From Gryllotalpicola ginsengisoli DSM 22003 (GTDB lineage: Bacteria > Actinomycetota > Actinomycetes > Actinomycetales > Microbacteriaceae): DNA of 64,000 nucleotides. Positions 22,228-33,982 of the stretch are shown in pieces; the stretch's first letter is position 1, and each line of letters begins with the position of its first letter. Position numbers and translations under genes: made by a program. The stretch is from assembly GCF_000419445.1 (NCBI RefSeq), contig NZ_AULK01000001.1:186001-250000 (forward strand), given 5' to 3'. The notes below the pieces were generated by a model. It had not been told where the DNA came from and made no database searches. It saw only the letters and a list, made by a program, of their open reading frames with translations.

Positions 22228-23582
22228 CGGATGACTCCGCCGAGCCGCTGCGGACGGGCCAGCGCCAGCAGGGCGGCGTCGCGCCCGGTATCGTGCACGT
22301 CGTGGCCCCAGCGCAGCAGGTCGACCCCGCCACCCGCCAGCTCGGCGAGCTGGTCGTCGCGCTCCATCATTAGCACGCGATGCGCGAGCCGCCGCTCGGG
22401 AGTGAGTTCGTCCGTGGCCGGCGCGGGCAGCACGTCGACGGCGACCACGCGGTGGCCGGCGGCCGCAAGCACCAGCGCGGTGTTCGCCGGGTGCGCGTCG
22501 AGGAAGGCGGAGAGGAGGAACACCTGGGCGCCGCCCGTGACGAGCGGCGGCCGGCGGCTCGCGGCCCGCTCGGCGACCGGCCCGGTGGCCGCGATGTGCG
22601 TCAGCAGCCGGCTCAGGTGCCGGGACCCGGCCCCGGGCGGCACTGCACGGCGCGGAGCCGACAGGTCGGCGAATCCGACCCGGTCGCCGGCCCGCAGGTA
22701 GCCGGCGGCGATCGACGACGCGGCGGAGCGCGCGATGTCGAGTGAGGTGACGCCGCTCGTGAGCGGAGCGTGCCGGACCCAGTCGGCGACGTTCTCGCCC
22801 ACGTCGACGGCGCTGTCGACGACCACGACCACGGTCGTGTCGGACTGCGCGAGGGTGCGCCGCACGTACAGCTCGCCCTCCTGCCGGGCGAGCCGTGCCG
22901 TCGCCTTCCAGTCGATGCGCCGCAGCCGGTCGCCGGGCCGGAACCGGTCGATGTCGTGGAAGTCGCCCCCGTCGCCGGGGCGGGAGGAGTCGCGCGTGCC
23001 GGTGAGGCCGGTCAGCCGGCGCGGCAGCGGCAGCGCCGACAGCGGCGCGAACGGCGGGGAGATGACCCGCTCGACCGTCAGCTCGGGCGAGACGTCGGTC
23101 AGCAGCGCTCCCCCGGTCGCGACGAGCCGCCACTCGGCGATCAGCACGGTCTGCGGCCCCGAGTGCGGCACCGGCACGGTGCCGTGCACCTCGACGGGTC
23201 GGCCCGGACGCACCGCCAGCACGTCGAGCCGCGCCCGGTCGCCGAGCGGACGGGTGCGCAGCTGCACCGCCTCGACCCCCTCGGGCGGGACGAGGCGCAG
23301 CCAGTAGCCGAGCGCACCCTCGACGGGGCCGTGGCCCGCGGTCAGCGACACCTCCGGGGCGGCGGCGACCGCGTCATCCGTCGCCCTGCCCCCGTCGGTG
23401 CCGGGCGGCCGGCGATCCCAGGCCCACGCGGCCAGGGCGAGCAGGGGCAGGCCGAGCACCACGACGTCGGCGCGGCCGGTCACGGCGCCCGCGGCGGCGA
23501 GCAGCAGCCCGGCGACGACGGCGCCGAGCTGCACCGCCGTCAGCCGCCACCGGGGCGCGGCCGGGGGCGGCGGCGCGCTCAC
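22224..23582 (-). CDS. DUF58 domain-containing protein (MoxR partner)
   Basis: DUF58 proteins pair with MoxR AAA+ ATPases and usually carry a von Willebrand A-like fold; their precise task is unknown. The 452-residue protein has two N-terminal membrane helices (about residues 15-55) and a beta-rich middle. The DUF58 signature GGDFHDIDRFRPGDRLRRID falls at about 200-220, followed by WKATARL and a VWA-like section (TTVVVVVDSAVDV). GTG 23582 overlaps the moxR stop (GTGA), and its own stop overlaps the next ATG. The whole unit looks translationally coupled. Confidence 0.92.
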   Translation of the reverse strand: MSAPPPPAAPRWRLTAVQLGAVVAGLLLAAAGAVTGRADVVVLGLPLLALAAWAWDRRPPGTDGGRATDDAVAAAPEVSLTAGHGPVEGALGYWLRLVPPEGVEAVQLRTRPLGDRARLDVLAVRPGRPVEVHGTVPVPHSGPQTVLIAEWRLVATGGALLTDVSPELTVERVISPPFAPLSALPLPRRLTGLTGTRDSSRPGDGGDFHDIDRFRPGDRLRRIDWKATARLARQEGELYVRRTLAQSDTTVVVVVDSAVDVGENVADWVRHAPLTSGVTSLDIARSAASSIAAGYLRAGDRVGFADLSAPRRAVPPGAGSRHLSRLLTHIAATGPVAERAASRRPPLVTGGAQVFLLSAFLDAHPANTALVLAAAGHRVVAVDVLPAPATDELTPERRLAHRVLMMERDDQLAELAGGGVDLLRWGHDVHDTGRDAALLALARPQRLGGVIR

Positions 23583-24562
23583 GGCCGGACGCCGACGGCC
23601 GGCGGGCCGGCGACCTGCGCCACGAGCTCGGCGACCACGTCGCGCGGGTTGACCCCGGTCGCCCAGGCCTGCGCCGTCAGCGACAGCCGGTGTGCGAGCA
23701 CGGGGACCGCGACCGCCTTCACGTCGTCGGGCGTGACGAACTCGCGGCCGGCGATCACGGCGCGCGAGCGGGCGACGAGCATGAGGCCCTGCGAGCCGCG
23801 CGGCGAGGCGCCCACCTGCACCGAGGGATGCCGCCGGGTGGCCGCCGCCAGGTCGACGCAGTATCCGGCGATGTCGGGGTCGACGTGCACCGTCTCGACG
23901 CCGGCCTGCATGGCCGTGAGCGTGGCGGCGTCGATCACGGGCTCGACGGCTGCCACCTCGTGCCTGCGTGCGACGCGGGCGAGCAGCACCTGCCGCTCTC
24001 CGTCGCGCTCGGGGTAGCCGACGGCGAGGCGCACCATGAAGCGGTCGAGCTGCGCCTCGGGCAGCGCGTAGGTGCCCTCGTACTCGATCGGGTTGCTTGT
24101 GGCGACCACGTGGAACGGCGCCGGCAGCGGGAACCGGCGCCCCTCGACGGTCACCTGCCCCTCGGCCATCGCCTCGAGCAGGGCCGACTGGGTCTTCGGC
24201 GAGGTGCGGTTGATCTCGTCGGCGAGGAACAGGCCGGTGAAGATCGGGCCCTCCCGGAACACGAACTCGCCGCTGCCCGGCCGGTACACGAAGGAGCCCG
24301 TGATGTCGGAGGGCAGCAGGTCGGGCGTACACTGCAGCCGCCGGAAGTCCAGCCCGAGCGCCGTGGCGATGCTGCGCGCCGCGAGCGTCTTGCCGAGCCC
24401 CGGCACGTCTTCGAACAGCACGTGGCCGCCGGCGAGGATCGTGGCGAGGGCGAGCTCCAGCGGTTCGCGCATGCCGACGACCGCCTCGCCCACCCGGTCG
24501 AGCACCCGGCCCGCCAGCTCGGAGATCTCGGCGACGGGCAGCCCCGCCCGCGTGTCGGTCAT
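23579..24562 (-). CDS. MoxR family AAA+ ATPase
   Basis: MoxR ATPases act as chaperones that insert metals or mature protein complexes, often with DUF58 and VWA partners. The 327-residue protein has Walker A EDVPGLGKTLAAR (about 52-64), Walker B GLFLADEINRTSP, sensor 1 VVATSNPIEYEGTY, sensor 2 region SPRGSQGLM, and the C-terminal lid with VTPDDVKAVAVPVLAHR. ATG 24562 overlaps the preceding stop (ATGA). The client of this complex is not evident from the sequence. Confidence 0.95.
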   Translation of the reverse strand: MTDTRAGLPVAEISELAGRVLDRVGEAVVGMREPLELALATILAGGHVLFEDVPGLGKTLAARSIATALGLDFRRLQCTPDLLPSDITGSFVYRPGSGEFVFREGPIFTGLFLADEINRTSPKTQSALLEAMAEGQVTVEGRRFPLPAPFHVVATSNPIEYEGTYALPEAQLDRFMVRLAVGYPERDGERQVLLARVARRHEVAAVEPVIDAATLTAMQAGVETVHVDPDIAGYCVDLAAATRRHPSVQVGASPRGSQGLMLVARSRAVIAGREFVTPDDVKAVAVPVLAHRLSLTAQAWATGVNPRDVVAELVAQVAGPPAVGVRP

Positions 24563-25044
24563 GCGTGCTCCTTCCGCCCCAGCGCGTCGACCGCGTCGAT
24601 GCAGCCCAGCAGCGCCGTCTGGGTGATCGTGTCATTCACCGTACTGTGCAGCGTCGCGTACGCGCGCTCCCCCAGCAGGGCGACGACGGCGGGTCGATCG
24701 GATGCCGCGTCCAGTTCGAGCCCGCGCCGCGCCAGCCGCTCGGCCGCGATCCCCCGCACCCGCTGCACCGCCCGCAGCTGCACCCGCCCGCGCCGCGCGG
24801 TGAGCACCCAGCTCAGCATCAGCACGTCGTCGCGGCCGCCGGGCGGCATCGTCGCCTCAGGGCGCGGCCAGATCGGATGCTCCGGCTGCGGCGCCGCCGC
24901 CCACGCGGCCACCCCCGCGGCGGCCGCCGCCCCGACCAGCACCCCGTACCCCCACTCGGCGCCGAAGTACCAGGCGCCCACGCCCACCAGCACCCCGACC
25001 ACGGCGGCGCCGGCGATGCGGCCGCGCGTCAGCACTCCGCGCAC
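24559..25044 (-). CDS. Two-helix membrane protein of the MoxR cluster, unknown function
   Basis: Unrecognised 161-residue product. Two N-terminal membrane helices (IAGAAVVGVLVGVGAWYFGA and GYGVLVGAAAAAGVAAWAAA) are followed by a soluble C-terminal part containing DDVLMLSWVLTARRGRVQLRAVQR and GERAYATLHSTVND. GTG 25044 was chosen: it lies two bases after the DUF4129 stop; GTG 25035 is an alternative. Its stop overlaps the moxR start. Proteins of this shape often sit in MoxR-DUF58-DUF4129 operons, so a structural or scaffold role is inferred. Confidence 0.8.
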   Translation of the reverse strand: MRGVLTRGRIAGAAVVGVLVGVGAWYFGAEWGYGVLVGAAAAAGVAAWAAAPQPEHPIWPRPEATMPPGGRDDVLMLSWVLTARRGRVQLRAVQRVRGIAAERLARRGLELDAASDRPAVVALLGERAYATLHSTVNDTITQTALLGCIDAVDALGRKEHA

Positions 25045-25046
25045 GG

Positions 25047-25777
25047 CTACCGCCTGCGCCCGACGGCCGGCTCGTGCCACGAGTCGAGCAGGGCGCGGAT
25101 GGCGCCCCGCGCCGCCTCGACGTCGGCCGGCGTCACGGCGCGGCCGCCGAAGCGCACCGCCTGGTACACGTCGACGAGCCGGCCCGCGGCGTCGCGGTCG
25201 GCGCGCACGCGCGCGATCACCCGCTCGGTGAACTCGGTCGGCGTCTCGGCCGGGCGCCGCTCGACCCCCGACTCCTCGGCCGCCTGCTGCAGCCCGAGCC
25301 AGGCTGCGACGACCGCGTCGGCCGGCTCGCGCTGTTCCTCGAGCAGGTCGAGCGCGCGGCGCAGCCCGCGGGCGACGGTCGGGGCGTCGGGCTCCGCCTC
25401 GGGTTCCGTTCCGCTCACCTGCCAGCCGAGCCCCTCCGCCGCGGAGACCTCGCCCAGCTGCGGCAGGCCGATGCGCCGGCCGCGCCGCCGCGCGAGGCCG
25501 CGCAGCACCCACCAGATGAGGAACGCCGCCGCGACGGCGGCCGCGGCGATCAGCAGCTGCTCGACCAGCGACCCCTGGTGGCCGGAGGCGGCCGGAAGCG
25601 GGTTCGGCTCGGCCGTCTCGCTCTGGCCGGAGAGCGGGTTCGGCACGGACGACTGGGCGAAGTCCGGCACCCAGCGCGGACCCGACAGGGCCGGCGCGCC
25701 GGCGAGCAGGGCGGCGGCGATCAGGACGACGCCGAGCCCGGCGCATCCGATCGTCGTCGCGTACCGGCCGGCGCGGT

Positions 25778-25781
<4 letters not shown>
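25047..25781 (-). CDS. DUF4129 domain-containing membrane protein (probable CTG start)
   Basis: DUF4129 proteins accompany MoxR/DUF58 and transglutaminase-like proteins. Recognisable parts: membrane helix [21 protein letters not shown] and a C-terminal DUF4129 region ([46 protein letters not shown]). The first ATG/GTG/TTG in frame is GTG 25670 (207 residues). Upstream, however, the frame encodes a typical Arg-led hydrophobic segment ([20 protein letters not shown]). CTG 25781 overlaps the uvrB stop (CTGA), as all genes of this run overlap, and GGAGAAGG lies ten bases before it. The 244-residue form is therefore preferred. The CTG start is an inference. Confidence 0.8.
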
Positions 25782-27841
<2,060 letters not shown>

Positions 27842-27851
27842 ACCCGCCAGT

Positions 27852-30800
27852 CTAGGAAGGACGTACGACATCGGCGGGGGCGAGGCGCCCCGCGCCCAGC
27901 TCCAGCCGCACGTCGTCCGCGCGCACCCCGGTGGCGTGGTGCGTCACGAGCACCGTGGTGCGCCCCTCGAGCGCGCGACGCAGGTCGCCCAACAGCGCCT
28001 CCGCCGCCTGCTCGTCGAGGTGCGCGGTCGGCTCGTCGAGCAGCACCGCGTCGCCGCCGGCGAGCAGGGTGCGGGCGACCGCCACCCGCTGCCGCTGGCC
28101 GCCGGAGAGGAACGCGCCCCCGGCCCCGATCGGCGTGTCGAGCCCCAGCGGCAGTTCGGCCAGCAGCCCGCCGAGGCCCACCCGGTCGAGCACCGCCTCG
28201 AGCTCCGCGTCGTCCGGCGCGTCGTCCCGGCCGCGGGCGATCGCGAGATTGCCGCGCAGGGTCGAGTCGAAGAGGTGCCCCTCCTGCGGGCACCAGGCGA
28301 TGCGCCGCCGCACGGCGTCGGGGTCGAGGGACGAGGCATCCGTCTCGTCGATCAGATAGCGGCCGCGCGTGGGCGCGAGGTACCGCAGCAGCACCCCGAG
28401 CAGCGTCGTCTTGCCGCTGCCGGAGGGGCCGGTGACCACGAGCCACTCCCCCGCGCCGACGCCGGCGTCGACGTCGCGCAGGGCGTCGACGGCGGCGCCC
28501 GGGTAGCGGTAGCCGACCCGCTCGAGCCGCAGCTCGCGCACCCGCTCGATCGGGGCGCCGGGCTGCGCGTGGTCCGCGTCGTCGGCGGCGCGGGTGACCG
28601 GAGCGATGCGCTGCAGCACCTGCGCCAGCTCGGGCCAGCGCTGCGCGGCGGCGACCGCCTCGAGCAGCGGGTCGATCAGCGCGAGCGGGGTGAACGCGAA
28701 CACCGCGGCGAGCGGCACCGGCAGCGGGCCGTGCACGGTGAGCGGCTGGGCGAGCACGATCATGAGCACGGATGCCGCGGCCGCCACCGCCGCGACCACC
28801 CCGTTCCCCGCCCCCAGCGCCCACGCCGAGCGCCGCGCCGACCGTGCCGCCCGGGCGTCGAGCCGCGCCACGGCGGCCAGGGCCGGCTGGGCGACACCGT
28901 TGCCGGCGAGGTCGTCGCGGGCCTGCAGCACCCCGGCAACCCGGCGCAGCAGCGCGGAGCGGTGCCGGTCGCGCACCCGGGTGGCCCGGGCGTCGGCGGA
29001 GACGGCGACGGCCGCCCCGCCGACCAGCGCGACGGCGCACGCGGCGAGCAGCAGCAGCCCGGCCGGCGTCCACAGGATGCACAGCGCCACGACCGCCGCG
29101 ATCACCGCGGCGAGGCCCGAGACCAGCGGCACGACGACGCGCGGCGCCAGGTCGCGCACCTTGTCGGCATCGCCGATCAGCCGGTCGAGCGTGTTCGCCG
29201 CGCTCAGCCGGTCGCGGCCGGCGGGACCCTGGGCGGCGAGCCCGCGCCAGAGCCGCATCCGCAGCTCGGTGAGCGCGGCGAACACCGCGTCGTGGGTGAG
29301 CAGCCGCTCGCTGTAGCGCAGCGCGGCGCGGCCGATGCCGAAGAAGCGCACTCCCACGATCGCCACCTCGAGGAAGAGGATGTGCGGGTGCTCGGCCGCG
29401 CGCACGATCAGCCAGCCCGAGAGCGCGGTGAGGGCGGCGGCGAACAGAGCCGCCAGCGACCCGACCGCCGCCGCCCCGGCCATCCGCCCTCGCACCGGTG
29501 CGAGCAGCCGCCCGAGCTCGGCGAGTGCGGCGCGGTGCCCATTCGTCGATTTCGGTCCTCTCGGGGTGGTCTCGGGAGCACTTTCCGACGAATCGGCGGC
29601 TGCCCCGGCGGCAGTTGCCTCCGATTCGTCGATTTCTGCTCGTCGGGCCGTGGTCGGAGAGCCGAACGTGACGAATCGACCGGGGGCGACCGGGATGTGC
29701 CGGGCGGCGAGCGCCCGCACCTCGGGGTCGTGGGTGGCCACGAGCACGGCGGCCCCGCGCCCCGGCAGTCCGGCGATCAAGCCGCGCACCAACTCGGCCG
29801 AGGCGGGGTCGAGGTGCGCGGTCGGCTCGTCGAGCAGCACGAGCCGCGCGCCCGCCTCGACCCGGGCGAGCACCCGCGCGAAGGCGAGGCGCCGCTGCTC
29901 CCCCGGCGACAGCCGCGCAGGATCGGCCCCGGCCGCACCCGCGAGGCCGACCGCGGCGAGCAGGCGGCCGGCCGAGGCATCCGTCGCGCCATAGGCCCTG
30001 AGCTCGCCCGCCGCGCTCGCCGACGCGAACTGCGGATGCTGCGGCAGCAGCGCCACCCGCGCGGGCACCGCGACGCGCCCCGCCACCCGCGCCCCCGCCT
30101 CGAGCGCCGCACCGCGTCCGGCGAGCAGCTGCAGCACCGTGCTCTTGCCCGCGCCGCTCGGCCCGTCGAGGCTCGCGAGCTCGCCGGCGGCGACCTCGAA
30201 CGACAGGCCGGCGACGGATGCCCCGTCCCGCCTCGCGTGGGTCACCGTCAGCCCCTCCACGCGGAGCCCGGCATCGGTCTCCCGCCGCTCGGCCCCCGCC
30301 CCCGACTCCGGCTCCCCCGACTCCGGCTCCCCCGCCCCGGCCGCCTCGCCCAGCGCCTCCTCGACCCGCCGCCGCGCGTCGACGCCGGTCTGCGAAGCGT
30401 GGAACGCGGCGCCGATGTCGCGGAACGGCGCGTAGCACTCCGGCGCGAGCAGCAGGGCGACGAGTCCCGCCTCCAGCGGCATGGTGCCGGCCACGAGCCG
30501 CACCCCGACGAACACGGCGACCACGGCCACCGACATGGTCGAGATCAGCTCGAGGGCGAGCGCGGAGAGGAACGCGGTGCGCAGCGTCGCCACCGAGGTG
30601 CGCCGCCAGTCTTCGGAGATGTCGCGCAGCGCCGCGGTCTGCTCGCGCACCCGGCCGAGCCCGACCAGCACGGGCAGGCCGCGGGCCAGCTCGACGAGGT
30701 GGTCGGAGAGCCGGGCGAGGGCGTCGGTGGCCTCCGCCACGCGCTCGCGGGTGTGCAGGCCGATGAGCGCCATGAAGACCGGGATGAGCGGCACGGTGAG

Positions 30801-31253
30801 CACGATGATCAGCGCCGAGACCCAGTCGGCGGCGAGGATGCGCGCCCCGACCAGCACCGGCACCGTGGCCGCGCCGACCAGCGTCGGCAGGAACACCGTG
30901 TAGTACCGGTCGAGCTCGTCGAGCCCGGTCGTCGCGAGCGTCGTCGTGGCCCCGACGCCGCCCGAGCCGGCAGACACCGCCCGCCGCAGCAGTCGGGCGC
31001 GCAGCCGCTCCTTCACACTCGCGCCGACGCGCGCCGCGGCGACCTGCAGCGCCCACGTCGAGGCTCCGCGCACGAGCGCGCCGGCGAGGCCGAGCCACAC
31101 GGCGCCGCGCCATCCGTCGCCGTGCGCGAGCAGCGCCGCGAGCCCGGTGGCCACGCCCTCGGCGACGAGCACGAGGCCCGCCGCCTTGAGGGCGCCGAGC
31201 AGCCCGAGCAGGTAGAGCTGCCGCCGCCCCAGGTCGGCGAGGATCGGCTTCAC
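27852..31253 (-). CDS. cydDC: Fused CydD-CydC ABC exporter (glutathione/cysteine type)
   Basis: CydDC exports thiols and is needed to assemble cytochrome bd. Here both half-transporters form one 1133-residue chain, a fusion known in other actinobacteria. N-terminal CydD half: six-helix membrane domain, then an NBD with [26 protein letters not shown] and [11 protein letters not shown]-terminal CydC half: membrane domain, [31 protein letters not shown] and [15 protein letters not shown] 31253 overlaps the cydB stop. Odd: the linker between the halves holds two 55-bp palindromic elements (29541-29595, 29624-29678), and a 15-bp tandem repeat sits before NBD1. The two halves are not separated by any stop. 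Confidence 0.95.
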   Translation of the reverse strand: MKPILADLGRRQLYLLGLLGALKAAGLVLVAEGVATGLAALLAHGDGWRGAVWLGLAGALVRGASTWALQVAAARVGASVKERLRARLLRRAVSAGSGGVGATTTLATTGLDELDRYYTVFLPTLVGAATVPVLVGARILAADWVSALIIVLTVPLIPVFMALIGLHTRERVAEATDALARLSDHLVELARGLPVLVGLGRVREQTAALRDISEDWRRTSVATLRTAFLSALALELISTMSVAVVAVFVGVRLVAGTMPLEAGLVALLLAPECYAPFRDIGAAFHASQTGVDARRRVEEALGEAAGAGEPESGEPESGAGAERRETDAGLRVEGLTVTHARRDGASVAGLSFEVAAGELASLDGPSGAGKSTVLQLLAGRGAALEAGARVAGRVAVPARVALLPQHPQFASASAAGELRAYGATDASAGRLLAAVGLAGAAGADPARLSPGEQRRLAFARVLARVEAGARLVLLDEPTAHLDPASAELVRGLIAGLPGRGAAVLVATHDPEVRALAARHIPVAPGRFVTFGSPTTARRAEIDESEATAAGAAADSSESAPETTPRGPKSTNGHRAALAELGRLLAPVRGRMAGAAAVGSLAALFAAALTALSGWLIVRAAEHPHILFLEVAIVGVRFFGIGRAALRYSERLLTHDAVFAALTELRMRLWRGLAAQGPAGRDRLSAANTLDRLIGDADKVRDLAPRVVVPLVSGLAAVIAAVVALCILWTPAGLLLLAACAVALVGGAAVAVSADARATRVRDRHRSALLRRVAGVLQARDDLAGNGVAQPALAAVARLDARAARSARRSAWALGAGNGVVAAVAAAASVLMIVLAQPLTVHGPLPVPLAAVFAFTPLALIDPLLEAVAAAQRWPELAQVLQRIAPVTRAADDADHAQPGAPIERVRELRLERVGYRYPGAAVDALRDVDAGVGAGEWLVVTGPSGSGKTTLLGVLLRYLAPTRGRYLIDETDASSLDPDAVRRRIAWCPQEGHLFDSTLRGNLAIARGRDDAPDDAELEAVLDRVGLGGLLAELPLGLDTPIGAGGAFLSGGQRQRVAVARTLLAGGDAVLLDEPTAHLDEQAAEALLGDLRRALEGRTTVLVTHHATGVRADDVRLELGAGRLAPADVVRPS
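29541..29595. repeat. Palindromic element copy 1 in the CydDC linker
   Basis: ATTCGTCG (29541-29548) and CGACGAAT (29586-29593) form an inverted repeat. The element is 55 bp if counted to TCG. It starts with the 13-mer ATTCGTCGATTTC shared with copy 2, and is clearly less GC-rich than the flanking gene. It is kept in frame within the coding sequence. Confidence 0.7.
29624..29678. repeat. Palindromic element copy 2 in the CydDC linker
   Basis: ATTCGTCGATTTC begins it at 29624, and CGATTCGTC (29622-29630) pairs with GACGAATCG (29670-29678). Same 55-base length as copy 1, 28 bases away. The centre has diverged. Together the two add about 46 residues to the linker. Confidence 0.7.
30301..30330. 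repeat. 15-bp exact tandem repeat in cydD
   Basis: CCCGACTCCGGCTCC occurs twice in a row, encoding GEPES twice on the minus strand. It lies in the flexible acidic segment between the CydD membrane domain and its ATPase domain, where length changes would be tolerated. Confidence 0.85.
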
Positions 31254-32305
31254 TTGGCGAACGGCTGCGGCGCGGCGGGCGCCACGGCCGGCGAGAAGGG
31301 GGCGTTCGCCGGGATGTGGTCGCTGGAGAGCCGCTTGCGGAACACCCAGTACGTCCACGCCTGGTAGGCCAGCACGATCGGCACTCCGAACGCCGCGACG
31401 ACCGACATGACGCCGAGGGTGTACGGGGCGCTGGAGGCGTTCTGCACGGTGAGGTCCCACGCGTGGTTCGTCGTCGAGGGCAGCACCACGGGGTACATCG
31501 ACGCGAAGATCGCCGCCGCGCCCAGCACGAGGAACGCGCCGAGGGTCGCGAACGCGAGGCCCTCTCGACCCGCCCGCGCGGCGATCGCCCACCACACGAC
31601 CGCGACCACGGCGAGCACGAGCAGCACCCAGGCGAGCGCCGAGCCGCCGCGCACGACGACCGCGATCGCCCACACCGCGACCGGAAGCAGGCACACCACG
31701 CCCCACGGCCACGCGAACCGCCCCGCCCGCTCGCGCACCGGCCCCTCCGTCTTCAGGGCCAGGAAGTTCGCGGCGTGCAGCAGGGCGAAGCCGACGACCG
31801 CGAGCCCGCCGAGCACCGCCCAGCCGTTCAGCCACGCGAACGGGCCGCCGGTCATGTCGCCGTTCTTGTCGAGCGGCAGGCCGGTCGAGGTGAGCGCCAG
31901 GGCCGCGCCGACGCCGAACGCCGAGACGAACGAGCCGAGCCCGATCGCCCAGGTCCAGAACATCGTCCAGCGCTCGGTGTGGCCCTTGCCGCGGTACTCG
32001 ATGGCGACGGCGCGGAAGATGAGCCCGAGCAGCACCGCCACGAGCGGGATGTAGAGGGCCGAGAACAGCGAGGCGTACCAGAACGGATACGCCGCGAACA
32101 GCGCTCCGCCGGCCGTGATCAGCCACACCTCGTTGCCGTCCCACACGGGGCCGATGGTGTTGAGCATGAGGCGGCGCTCGCGCTCGTCGCGGGCGGAGAC
32201 CACCATGTGCATGCCGACGCCGAGGTCGAAGCCCTCGAGGAAGAGGTAGCCGATCCACAGCACGGCGATGAGGATGAACCAGAGGGTGGGCAGGAAGTCG
32301 CTCAT
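31250..32305 (-). CDS. cydB: Cytochrome bd ubiquinol/menaquinol oxidase subunit II
   Basis: CydB is the haem-free structural partner of CydA in the cytochrome bd terminal oxidase. The 351-residue membrane protein begins LPTLWFILIAVLWIGYLFLEGFDLGVG, the family signature with the conserved GFDLGVG. Eight to nine helices follow, including GPVWDGNEVWLITAGGALFAA. It starts 15 bases after cydA and its stop overlaps the cydDC start. Confidence 0.97.
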   Translation of the reverse strand: MSDFLPTLWFILIAVLWIGYLFLEGFDLGVGMHMVVSARDERERRLMLNTIGPVWDGNEVWLITAGGALFAAYPFWYASLFSALYIPLVAVLLGLIFRAVAIEYRGKGHTERWTMFWTWAIGLGSFVSAFGVGAALALTSTGLPLDKNGDMTGGPFAWLNGWAVLGGLAVVGFALLHAANFLALKTEGPVRERAGRFAWPWGVVCLLPVAVWAIAVVVRGGSALAWVLLVLAVVAVVWWAIAARAGREGLAFATLGAFLVLGAAAIFASMYPVVLPSTTNHAWDLTVQNASSAPYTLGVMSVVAAFGVPIVLAYQAWTYWVFRKRLSSDHIPANAPFSPAVAPAAPQPFAK

Positions 32306-32320
32306 GATCGTCTCCTGGTC

Positions 32321-33883
32321 CTAGTAGGCGAAGGCCAGCACGTCGTCGGGCGACCTGCCGCCCGAGGCATCCGTGTCGTCGGGTTTCTTGCCGAGCTCGG
32401 GGATCGCGCTCGCCACGCCGCCGCGGGTGTACTTGATCAGCAGCGCCACCTCGACGACCATCAAGCCGAGGTACACGCAGCCCAGCGAGATGAGCGAGAA
32501 GAGCAGCTCGCCGGCGGTGACGTTCGGCGAGACGGCGGCCTGGGTGAAGAGGTACACGCCGTCGACCCCGGTCGGGTTCGGCGCCACCACGAACGGCTGG
32601 CGGCCCATCTCCGTGAAGACCCAGCCGGCCGTGTTCGCGGCGAACGGGGCGAGGATGCCGACCACGGCGAGCAGCATCAGGGGCCTCGAGCGCGGCACGG
32701 TGCCCTTGCGGGTGAGCCAGAGCGCCACCAGCGCGGCGAAGGCCGCGATGCCGCCGAGCGTGATCATCACCCGGAAGCCCCAGTAGGTCACCGGCATCAG
32801 GGGCACGTAGTTGATCTTGCTGCCGTCGGAGGCGGTGGTGCCGTACTTCTTCTCGTACTCCGGGATCAACTCGTTGATGCCCTTCACGGGCGTGGTGAAG
32901 TTCGAGTTGGCGAGGAAGGAGAGCACGCCGGGCACCTCGATGACGTCGCGCACGGTGTGGCAGCTCTCCGCGTTCCAGGCGCCGTAGGAGAGCACCGAGA
33001 AGTCGGTGGTCGTGTCGCAGGCGGCCTCAGCGGCGGCCATCTTCATGGGCTGCTGCTGGAACATCAGCTTGCCCTGCTGGTCGCCGGTGACGAAGACGAG
33101 CGCGAACGCGACGATCGCCACCCAGGCGCCGACGCGCAGCGAATGCAGCCACAGCGCGTGGTCGCGCACGTCCCGGCCGGGGATCTCCGCGTTCTCACCC
33201 GGCACGGCGCGGCCGTCGGCGCCGACCGTGTCGATGCCGTCCTTGCGGCGCTGCCACAGCTGGTACCAGCTGATGCCGAGCAGGAACATGCCGCCGACCA
33301 TCAGCGACCCGAACACGGTGTGCGTGAACGCCCAGACGGCGGTGTTGTTGCCGAGCACCGCCCACACGTCGTACATGACCGGATGCCCGTCGACGAGTTT
33401 CACGCCGACCGGATGCTGCATCCACGAGTTCGCGACGATGATGAAGTACGCCGACAGCACCGAGCCGCCGATGGCCATGCACAGCACGACCGTGTGCGCC
33501 TTCGGCCCGAGCCGGCCCCAGCCGAAGATCCACAGGCCGAGGAAGGTCGACTCGAGGAAGAACGCCAGCAGCGCCTCCATCGCGAGCGGGGCGCCGAAGA
33601 TGTCGCCCACGAAGCGGGAGTACTGGCTCCAGGCGAGACCGAACTGGAACTCCTGCACGATGCCCGTGGCGACGCCCATGATGAAGTTGATCAGGTAGAG
33701 CTTTCCCCAGAACTTGGTGGCCCGGTAGAAGCGCTCGTCACCGGAGCGGTACCAGCGCACCTGGAAGTAGGCCACCACGGGCCCGAGGCCCAGGGTGAGC
33801 GGCACCATCCAGAAGTGGTACACGGTCGTGATGCCGAATTGCCAGCGGGCGATGAGCAGGGGGTCGAGTGCTGCGGTGTGCAC
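32321..33883 (-). CDS. cydA: Cytochrome bd oxidase subunit I
   Basis: CydA holds haems b558, b595 and d and oxidises quinol, reducing oxygen to water with high affinity. The 520-residue membrane protein has a likely haem-ligand His23 in TVYHFWMVPLTLG, the strongly conserved TGIVQEFQFGLAWSQYSRFVGDIFG region, AFFLES, and His in WAFTHTVFGS. EMGRQPFVV lies in the later half. GTG 33883 is preceded by GAGAGGA. Its upstream region carries two 17-bp dyads shared with the divergent blaI gene, so cydABDC is probably repressed by BlaI. Confidence 0.97.
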   Translation of the reverse strand: MHTAALDPLLIARWQFGITTVYHFWMVPLTLGLGPVVAYFQVRWYRSGDERFYRATKFWGKLYLINFIMGVATGIVQEFQFGLAWSQYSRFVGDIFGAPLAMEALLAFFLESTFLGLWIFGWGRLGPKAHTVVLCMAIGGSVLSAYFIIVANSWMQHPVGVKLVDGHPVMYDVWAVLGNNTAVWAFTHTVFGSLMVGGMFLLGISWYQLWQRRKDGIDTVGADGRAVPGENAEIPGRDVRDHALWLHSLRVGAWVAIVAFALVFVTGDQQGKLMFQQQPMKMAAAEAACDTTTDFSVLSYGAWNAESCHTVRDVIEVPGVLSFLANSNFTTPVKGINELIPEYEKKYGTTASDGSKINYVPLMPVTYWGFRVMITLGGIAAFAALVALWLTRKGTVPRSRPLMLLAVVGILAPFAANTAGWVFTEMGRQPFVVAPNPTGVDGVYLFTQAAVSPNVTAGELLFSLISLGCVYLGLMVVEVALLIKYTRGGVASAIPELGKKPDDTDASGGRSPDDVLAFAY

Positions 33884-33932
33884 TGCGTGTCCTCTCGGAC
33901 GGCGGATGAGAAAGGGTGCCGGCTGCGCCGAC

Positions 33933-33949
33933 TTCTACGTGACGTAGAA
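33933..33949. promoter_or_regulatory. Probable BlaI operator 1 (cydA side)
   Basis: TTCTACGTGACGTAGAA is a perfect 7-3-7 inverted repeat between cydA and blaI. It has the TAC/GTA half-site core typical of BlaI/MecI-family operators. Its centre is 26 bp from the second dyad. Confidence 0.7.
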
Positions 33950-33958
33950 CAACAATCT

Positions 33959-33975
33959 TTCTACCACGCGTAGAA
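33959..33975. promoter_or_regulatory. Probable BlaI operator 2, overlapping the blaI -10
   Basis: TTCTACCACGCGTAGAA matches operator 1 in 13 of 17 positions and keeps both half-sites. It overlaps TAGAAT (33971-33976), the likely blaI -10, exactly six bases from GTG 33983, so autorepression is expected. CCACGCG (33964-33970) and CGCGTGG (33980-33986) form another dyad around the same -10. Confidence 0.7.
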
Positions 33976-33982
33976 TAACCGC

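Noticed and set aside
27852-31253. Suspicion that cydD and cydC were joined by a frameshift or sequencing error
   Set aside because: The frame is continuous with proper membrane and ATPase domains on both sides, and CydDC fusions are known in actinobacteria.
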